Below, one piece after another: positions 57,517 to 64,000 of a DNA stretch of 64,000 bases. Every line of letters begins with the position of its first letter. Within the stretch, counting starts at the first letter, position 1. The stretch is from Aculops lycopersici (taxonomy: Eukaryota; Arthropoda; Arachnida; Trombidiformes; Eriophyidae): NCBI GenBank assembly GCA_015350385.1, contig WNKI01000001.1:11702997-11766996 (forward strand), read 5' to 3'. The notes under the pieces were generated by a model. That model ran no database searches and was not told where the DNA came from. It saw nothing but the letters and a program-made list of their open reading frames with translations. Position numbers and translations under genes: made by a program.

Positions 57517-59057
57517 CAAACGTACTGTGCGATTGAATTTTTATTTCTATTTTTCATATATTTTGTCCCACTTTCACTGGGAGTTCCCTCCTGGTTTCCT
57601 TCTTGTGCCGGCTGCTCTCGATCCTTACTCTTAGCTCGTGCGCTAGGTGCAGGTGCTTTAGCTGGCTGCTGCTGGGGTCTCATTAAAGTGCCACCTGTTG
57701 TTTTCTGCGAGTTACTGGAGCCAGTGGACTTGTTTGCAGGAATCTTTACGGTCTGGCTCCTGCTTGAAGATGGTGGCGCGGCATTGGGATACAGACCAAC
57801 GGGTGACTCATGAGTATACTCAATATTTGTCTTGCTCGCAGTTTTTATCAGAGCATCTTCACTCTCCTCGAGCAAAGCATTATCCTTTGACACCTTACGG
57901 CGGCCAGCGATGTATGCTGCTATGAATAGGGTTAGTGTTAATGTGAAACCGGAGGCGAGGGAGCTATAGATCCATCTGAGTGATACGTCGAGACATTCGT
58001 CCATCTGGCCAATTGTGAGGGCCCAAAAGGCAAAACTGAGGCAGAATACAACTGTAATAAAGACAAATTTTACCACCTGAGTGTAAACAGTATTGTAGTG
58101 CTGGTCTATGATGTGAATCTTGACGAGTCGGAGATAGATGAGTGAAATGAATATGGCTGAGGATAGAACTATGAATATAACAGTAAGCGCGTGGAGTGCA
58201 ATATTGTCCAGCACATTTTGCACAGATATCAGGTGTCCAAAACACAAAACTGCAGCCCAAATGTAAAATATCAATAGAAGAGTCTCAAAGTAGGTGGGCC
58301 AACATGATATGCCGAATGGATCATAGCACATAGCGCCGATTTTGGTAAAGTTGCCATCCGGCTTCGGCTCGAATGTCGTATTTAGAGCCCATTGAGTCCC
58401 CCGGTATTTAACTGAACTAGAGATGGGAAAAAATTTGTCTTCGGCGCTTGAGGCATCATACAGGTTGATTCCGTGGACAAATAAACGCGAATCTGGCAAA
58501 CCACAACTGTGAGCAATTCTGACCGACTTGACATCTTTGATTGGGTGTCGCCGATAGATCGAGAAGGCAACGCATCTCAAGTTAGGCCTCGAGTGTCGAT
58601 ACAAGAACACATTTTGATCGTTGAATGCACAGTGACCGGGAATTTGGAAAGTCATCGTTGAAACTTGGTCCTTGTCGAGCAAGTCGATGATAATATATGA
58701 CTCTGTTTTGTTATAGTTGAGCGATTGGCGCCCGATAACCATGTGAAAATCATACCTGAAGTGGGCATTTTTAGGCGTGCATTTGTCATAAAGATGATAA
58801 TATTGTATCCGTCTCAGGTATTGGATCAATAATATTGCTAATGAGAGGGTAATAAAGGTCCAAACGGGAAAGGTAAGTGTAATGATGACATATGTATGCG
58901 CCCGATCACAACTAACGGTTTGATTCAATTGCGAGCTTCCCTCAAGTCTCTCATCGGTAACAGTCTGGTTAGACTTTACCAAATTCATGGACATTCGATG
59001 GATGAATCTTAGATGTATAGAATGACAATATCCTGGGAGGGGGTAATGTTGGAACAA
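57516..59057 (-). CDS. Five-TM membrane protein with possible PLAT-like domain, unrecognised
   Basis: This frame encodes 513 residues from ATG 59057; ATGs at 58994 and 58988 are alternative starts. A membrane helix lies near residues 56-80 (VIITLTFPVWTFITLSLAIL), followed by an approximately 150-residue region with several Cys and N-glycosylation sites. In that region, IIDLLDKDQVSTMTF, NVFLYRHSRPNLRCVAFSIY, and VKSVRIAHSCGLPDSRLFV with a following INLYD have the order and spacing of a PLAT domain. Four more helices follow near 255-280, 288-311, 325-350 and 357-385. The C-terminal 125 residues are polar and Ser/Pro/Lys-rich, probably cytoplasmic. I do not recognise an orthologue. The PLAT assignment is a pattern impression, not certain. 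It is divergent with the homeobox gene. Confidence 0.75.
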   Translation of the reverse strand: MFQHYPLPGYCHSIHLRFIHRMSMNLVKSNQTVTDERLEGSSQLNQTVSCDRAHTYVIITLTFPVWTFITLSLAILLIQYLRRIQYYHLYDKCTPKNAHFRYDFHMVIGRQSLNYNKTESYIIIDLLDKDQVSTMTFQIPGHCAFNDQNVFLYRHSRPNLRCVAFSIYRRHPIKDVKSVRIAHSCGLPDSRLFVHGINLYDASSAEDKFFPISSSVKYRGTQWALNTTFEPKPDGNFTKIGAMCYDPFGISCWPTYFETLLLIFYIWAAVLCFGHLISVQNVLDNIALHALTVIFIVLSSAIFISLIYLRLVKIHIIDQHYNTVYTQVVKFVFITVVFCLSFAFWALTIGQMDECLDVSLRWIYSSLASGFTLTLTLFIAAYIAGRRKVSKDNALLEESEDALIKTASKTNIEYTHESPVGLYPNAAPPSSSRSQTVKIPANKSTGSSNSQKTTGGTLMRPQQQPAKAPAPSARAKSKDREQPAQEGNQEGTPSESGTKYMKNRNKNSIAQYV

Positions 59058-59631
59058 TCATTTCGTCGCACAGTTACACGATCCTACACAATGCGCAACA
59101 ATCAATACAAACCTTTTTGCGAATATCGTTTGGCGTCAGCCTTTTTCGCATTCCCGACGATTGATTGCGCTTACACCGTTCGAAATCACCTCTATTCATC
59201 TTAAAAACTTTGTTTATAACAGCTCGAATTCATATCCTCCATCGTATTTACTCTGTTATATCAATGTCGCTGATTTAAGAACACATATCCATGTGATCCA
59301 ATGACAGATGCGCCGGGACACATTTATTTCTTGCTTCAATTGTAGTCTAGTTTTTCTAGCTTCAATCTTCCAGGATTTGGTTATGCAACAGACATGGCGC
59401 GATGGTTCAACTTCTAGCGCATGCGCATTCATTCATCAACAAACACTTGCAGGGTGAAACAAGTGGCAGCGGAAATGGGGAGTCACCTATATGCGGTGCA
59501 CTCGCATGTGATGAGCGGGTACATAGCGACATCGAGCATCTGAACAAGTAACGCTCATTCTCATAACTAAATCGACAGCGACCACTCAATTGTTTTTCAA
59601 TGTACCTAAGCCAAATCGAATAGAGATCAAG
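59058..59631. other. Divergent promoter region of the five-TM and homeobox genes
   Basis: About 570 bases between opposed starts. No clear core element was identified. A short non-ATG extension of the homeobox frame reaches back to 59590. Confidence 0.45.
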
Positions 59632-62600
59632 ATGTTCTATTCAAACCATCAACGTGGACACTCCTCTCTACTAGAGACACCATCATCTCAGCATCAACAG
59701 TATACGGCCATGTCAATGGGCTATGACCACCAGCAAACTACAAGTCAGCAAGCTTGTGTGAATGATTCACCGGATTTGAGTCAAGCAGGTTGTTATACAA
59801 TTACAAACACTCACCAACAAACTAGCCCAGGTTACTTCTTCGACTCAAGTTACAACACTCCCAGTTCCACAAACTATCCGATATCTGAGCAACAAGGGCA
59901 GATTCACCCACATTACCACTCGGCACCCACCACTCGACAACCAATCGGCAATTACCATCAATCCATGCGGCCAGCAGAAAGTTTCTATGATTCCAATGCG
60001 CATTTTAGCCACCAAGATCAAAATGGCTGTCCATATTCCTATCAGCAACAGCAGCAGCACCAAGTGCGCCACAACAGCTCAGCCGAGAGTAACAACCTAC
60101 CCATTTCAAATCAACAGCAACATGGCCATAATCAGCACGTTGAAAATCACACAAGTCAATCTTATGAACAACAACAGCAACAACAAAACAAAGGCGAAAG
60201 ATTTGAAGTAAATGAATTGCAGGGTCAGATTGGACTACCCCAAGCTGAGGAGTTCAATACACCGACTGTTGTGGGGACTGGACATTTCCTTGGAGATGTC
60301 AGCGGAAGCGGCCAACAGCAGACTAGTTTGACACCTGAAACCATCTTGTCGAAGGACCAAGCTGGCAACATAGTGGATGATATAACTCAAAATAAGGATG
60401 AACTTGACGAGGAGGAGGAAACTGCGAGTCAAGACAACGAAATCGACCACCAAACGGTGGCTGAGTCCACGACCCAGCGATCTCGTCAACGATCATCAGG
60501 TGGCGGGTGCGGCCAGAAGCAGAGGAAGCAGCGCAGAATTAGGACTACATTCACTAGCGTGCAATTGAAGAATCTAGAGATCGCCTTTCAGGAGACTCAC
60601 TATCCTGACATTTATACCCGCGAGGAGATTGCATCTATGACGAATCTAACCGAGGCCCGAGTGCAGGTAAGTTTGCATATCATAACTCTCATTTCTGTCC
60701 ACTAGAACTTTGTTTGTTTGTTTTCATGTATTAGCGCGCTAGCACTGTATTGTGATCGAGAATTTGATGCGCACGAAATTTGCAACACACGCACACAACT
60801 ATGAGCACCAGTTGCCGCATTAGGGAAACTCAAAATGCAACGCGCAACGGAAGCCGCCAGTCCATTAAACGCAAATGGCCACTTAATCTCTCTGGTTCCT
60901 CCACCACGCGACTAGGGACTACCGCCGCCGCAACCACCACTACCACCGGCGGCAAAATAAGAGGTTGGGGTTGAGGCTGATGGTTGATCGATCAAGCAGA
61001 ATGAAGTTTTCATTTTGCTTGCAAGTCGCAACTAGCAGACTAGCAGACTACCAACTCGCAACTAGAAGATTTAATGCCAGAACTAGTTGGCGAATGTTTG
61101 AGTTTAGAGGATGACTACGGGGACGACGATGAAGATGATGATCATCATTTCTTTTGCTCGATCAAACGTCGGACAACGCAAACTATTGAAGACTTGAATG
61201 TCAAACTTTTGCCAGGATCATTGTCGCTTCTTGCGCAACCAGTTTGACTGGTTGAATTGGTTGCTTGGCTGGTTGCATCATCATCACTGTTGGCTGAAGG
61301 CTTTAGTTGCGCGGCATGCATTAGTGGCGATGGTAGCAGGCACCACTAACTGGCGGGAACAAGTGCGCAAACCAGCTGACAAGTGTCCTGTGTTTGGGTG
61401 CGCCGCCAGCTAGCGCTTTGGTTTGGGTTAAGTATAGCGGAAATGGTTGCGTAGTCTAGTTTACGTGCGCCGGGTGCCGTGGTTCTTACTTTCCGCTTGG
61501 CCCATAATCCACCGCAATCAACTTGTGTGAGTCGCCACTTACTTTCAATGCAGCAGCAGCAGCAGCAACAACTACTACCACCACCACAACTACTTTGACA
61601 TGTAGTTGGCCCGGTGGCAGGACGGGACGTTACACAATCGCGGCGGCATTTTGCTTGGCTGGATTTTAGCCTCTGGCTTCCACTACTTTACTTTGCGCTC
61701 TACTTTGCACTGACAGCAACAATCGCAGCCGATGGCTTAGGTTCGCGAGCAAATCTACCAAAGCCACTGCTCTGACGCTCCACTTCCAGCAACATCGATT
61801 GTCGTCGCGTTTTCGTTTTAGCAATAACTACAACGAGTATGTCGCGCAACCTAAAGAGGGAATGAATTTATTTACCAGCGAATGTTACTTGGAATTCATG
61901 AGTTTTACTCCTAGCTTTATTTGAGGTTGTCGCTACTTCCATCCCGAGAGAGGAGTTTGTCGTCGACACTTTTGGAGAGCTGGCAGCGAGACGGTACGAG
62001 GCGAATGAAGACAATGAGTTTCATGATACTCGAGATCGTCGAAATGCCAGCTAACCGGCCAACTAGTTGGCCGACGAGCCGACGGAAGTAGTTGGCTCGC
62101 TAATATTGCGCCCAAGTGTCAACCGCTTGTCACTCACACTTTCAACTCGTCGCTTTCGAGCGGAAATGTAACCTGTCGGCTCCCTTAGTGAGGGGAGTTA
62201 CTTTAGTAGTTGTTTTGGTTGGCCTATAACTTGAGGTAACGCAATTTTGAAGAGAAGGCTACACAGTTAAGTTGGCCGACTACTTGCTGACCAACAACTC
62301 AAGTTAACTGAGTTCAGGCACAAGAGCTAAAGTGATTATCGAGACCTTAGGTGGAGTTGGAGTCTAAAATTCATAGGCTCAAATGAAAATGGCGAGTGCA
62401 GTCCACTCGCATGGCAAATAAAGTCCATATATCACCCAAGTATCTGCCCAGAGTGCAGTGAGTCAACTAGATGATCTCATCTATCACCCCAAACTCGCAG
62501 CAACCACAAACTACCACGACTACTTGACCGCAACTCTAGCGCGGTAACTGGATTGAATTTTCCAAGGTTTGCCCTTTTCCATGAAGGTGAAGTTGATAGC

Positions 62601-63821
62601 AGGATGTTTGTTGCACTACCAACTCCCCCGTTTCGCAGGGAACGTAATTCCGAGTTATCGCTCTAGTTTCTAGTCCAACTTTTCGGAACTGAAATTACTC
62701 TCTTCTATCCCATGCGAATACTTTGATCACCGCCGACAACAACGGCAACTACGACGAAAATGCTAGATGGTTTCGAAAGCCCAGACCCTCGATGTTATTG
62801 GCCAGCCACTCCGAGTCTGCCGACAACAACAATTTTGCATCCACCACTCAAGTGAAGTGCAACATATTCCAAAGCTATAGACACTAGCTAGACTAGTCGA
62901 GTTCGAGTAATCACTTAATGGACTTACGCTTCAGACAAACTTTCTGCGCCATCTGGTCTTTGTCAGCGGGACTCTTGCAGTCCGGGCGTATAGTTTTGGT
63001 CCATAGGGACGGCGGAAGTGCGCGTGTTAGGAGACAGACTCCTAACACGCGCATCAGTTGGATCCAACTATCGCTTTCACCGAATGCCTTCAACTCAAAG
63101 CTCTAAGCTTTCAACATTCATAGAAATGTTACTAGCCACCTACTGAAGCACGAGAGTACAAACACATGGGTGTAATTGTCAGTCTAGCCACAGTAGGGGG
63201 AGTCCAATTAGAACTCCAACTTAAAGTGTCATGAGCAATTAGTTTGACCCACAGTTTGCAGCGGATGGCGCGCATTTTTCAATCTCCCTGTTGCATAGTA
63301 ACCAAGTTTAAAAGTCACAAACCAACGAGATTCTCCAAACTAACCAAGTATTCTATCACCAATGACTTAAACCGAAACCCTAGGTTTGGTTCCAGAATCG
63401 ACGAGCCAAGTTCAGGAAACAAGAGCGGACAAATGAGAATGAAATAACGTCGTCGTCGCCGAATGGAAGTGTATGCAATGGTCCCACCACTACAATTCCA
63501 AATGCAAACTCACCTCCAATGGCACAGACAGTGTCTCATGAGATGGTTCAAGGTGCCGCCACACTGCAGCAACAACATCAGCAGCAACAACTCCATCACA
63601 TTCGACCGGAAATTGATCATCACACTTTGAGGGAAACAAGCGTAGATTCGAAATTGACGCAAGAGATTACCAACAATTATAAACCTATCGACAGTACAAG
63701 ACAGCGGAAACGGTACAGCAATATAAACTCTAGGACCACTAAGGGCACAGGAGTCAGCACCAAAGGAAACGCCTGCGCTTTGTCGAATGAACATCAAGCC
63801 TCAAGTGAATTTTGTCCATGA
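59632..63821 (+). CDS. PHDP: Paired-class homeobox transcription factor, PHDP/Phox2-like
   Basis: Exon 1 is 59632-60666 (345 codons) and exon 2 is 63384-63821 (145 codons plus stop), joined in phase 0 over a 2717-base intron (donor GTAAGT, acceptor CCCTAG). The 490-residue product has a Gln/His/Ser-rich N-terminus, an acidic stretch (DELDEEEE) and a homeodomain starting at about 60529. It reads QRRIRTTFTSVQLKNLE and later THYPDIYTREEIA, LTEARVQ, then VWFQNRRAKFRKQER, with Q50. The intron falls between homeodomain residues 46 and 47, the classic paired-class position. RIRTTFTS, THYPDIYTREEIA and RAKFRKQER fit PHDP and Phox2 best. The positions SMTN in helix 2 to 3 are unusual. No OAR motif or paired domain is seen. 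Role inferred: neural or ectodermal patterning. Confidence 0.88.
61550..61590. repeat. CAG-rich triplet repeat
   Basis: Six CAG units pass into CAA, CTA and CCA triplets, inside the homeobox intron. Confidence 0.85.
63019..63053. repeat. Perfect 15-bp inverted repeat
   Basis: TGCGCGTGTTAGGAG at 63019-63033 is exactly complementary to 63039-63053, with a 5-base loop (ACAGA). Confidence 0.95.
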
Positions 63822-63865
63822 CGACTATACATTTTAGAAGAATAAGATCCGGTCAAAAGATTAGT

Positions 63866-63871
63866 TTTATT
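63866..63871 (-). terminator. Poly(A) signal of the minus-strand gene at the right edge
   Basis: AATAAA on the minus strand lies four bases beyond the stop codon of the edge gene and 45 bases from the homeobox stop. Confidence 0.5.
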
Positions 63872-63875
63872 TAAT

Positions 63876-64000
63876 TTAGAGAATCAAATTTGACCAAGTG
63901 TCTAGCATCTCTCTAATTGGTCTCGAACTATCATCGTCCTCCGTTTCCACATTATCTAAATCTATATCCCTCGTCGCCAGTATCTCGTCCTCGTTATGTG
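63876..64000 (-). CDS. 3' end of an unrecognised minus-strand gene
   Basis: Reading in from the right edge, the minus strand is open for 40 codons, then TAA at 63876-63878, with AATAAA directly after. The fragment is acidic (ETEDDDSS) and ends in REMLDTWSNLIL. This short C-terminus is not enough to identify the protein. The immediate poly(A) signal supports a real gene end, convergent with the homeobox gene. Confidence 0.55.
   Translation of the reverse strand, partial: HNEDEILATRDIDLDNVETEDDDSSRPIREMLDTWSNLIL

Larger units (their letters stand above)
60667..63383 (+). other. PHDP: Intron of the homeobox gene
   Basis: A 2.7 kb intron, the longest clearly bounded one in the window. It contains a CAG/CAA/CTA/CCA triplet patch at 61550-61590, a perfect 15-bp hairpin at 63019-63053 and short repeats near 61030-61065. 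No exon was recognised. Confidence 0.7.

Overview
The window looks like arthropod nuclear DNA, most likely from a compact, intron-poor genome such as that of a mite. Supporting signs are mostly single-exon genes, a few short GT-AG introns (73 to 172 bp), AATAAA poly(A) signals, an IMP-L2-type insulin-binding Ig protein, a cysteine version of selenoprotein T and a PHDP/Phox2-type paired-class homeobox gene. No bacterial, viral or CRISPR features were seen. The species cannot be named from sequence alone.

From 1 to 36.8 kb the window is gene-dense. In order: the 5' end of an RNF5/RNF185 ubiquitin ligase gene (-), PEX6-like peroxisomal AAA ATPase (+), mitochondrial CoA-transferase (-), an unrecognised small coiled-coil protein (+), SELENOT-like protein with Cys in place of Sec (+), a secreted Gln/Ser-rich protein with one intron (+), a seven-finger C2H2 zinc-finger protein with a tiny first exon (-), XPF/ERCC4 (-), SRP54 (+), fructose-bisphosphate aldolase with a long in-frame upstream extension (+), a KIF3A-type kinesin (-), a minimal Y14/RBM8A RRM protein (-), CNOT2 (+), a greatly enlarged MKS1-like B9-domain protein spread over several exons (-), and an IMP-L2-like secreted Ig protein (-). 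Neighbours are often divergent (shared promoters) or convergent, with 3' ends close enough to overlap.

From about 36.8 to 56.1 kb there is a 19 kb stretch where I find no convincing protein or structured RNA gene. It holds many short tandem repeats, some small perfect hairpins, and an apparently over-represented CCACTTG/CAAGTGG heptamer. Its position between IMP-L2 and a homeobox gene fits a regulatory domain, but that is inference.

From 56.1 to 64 kb are the histone chaperone NAP1 (+), an unrecognised five-TM protein with a possible PLAT-like domain (-), and the homeobox gene (+). The homeobox gene's two exons flank a 2.7 kb intron that contains a perfect 15-bp hairpin. The last bases hold the 3' end of a further minus-strand gene.

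The genes are mainly housekeeping and are unrelated in pathway: peroxisome import, secretion, DNA repair, glycolysis, mRNA decay and splicing surveillance. MKS1 and the KIF3A-type kinesin both belong to the ciliary machinery. I saw no clear new multi-gene system. The most unusual items are the B9 domain interrupted by hundreds of low-complexity residues, the extended aldolase frame, the reduced Y14 and kinesin, and the five-TM protein.
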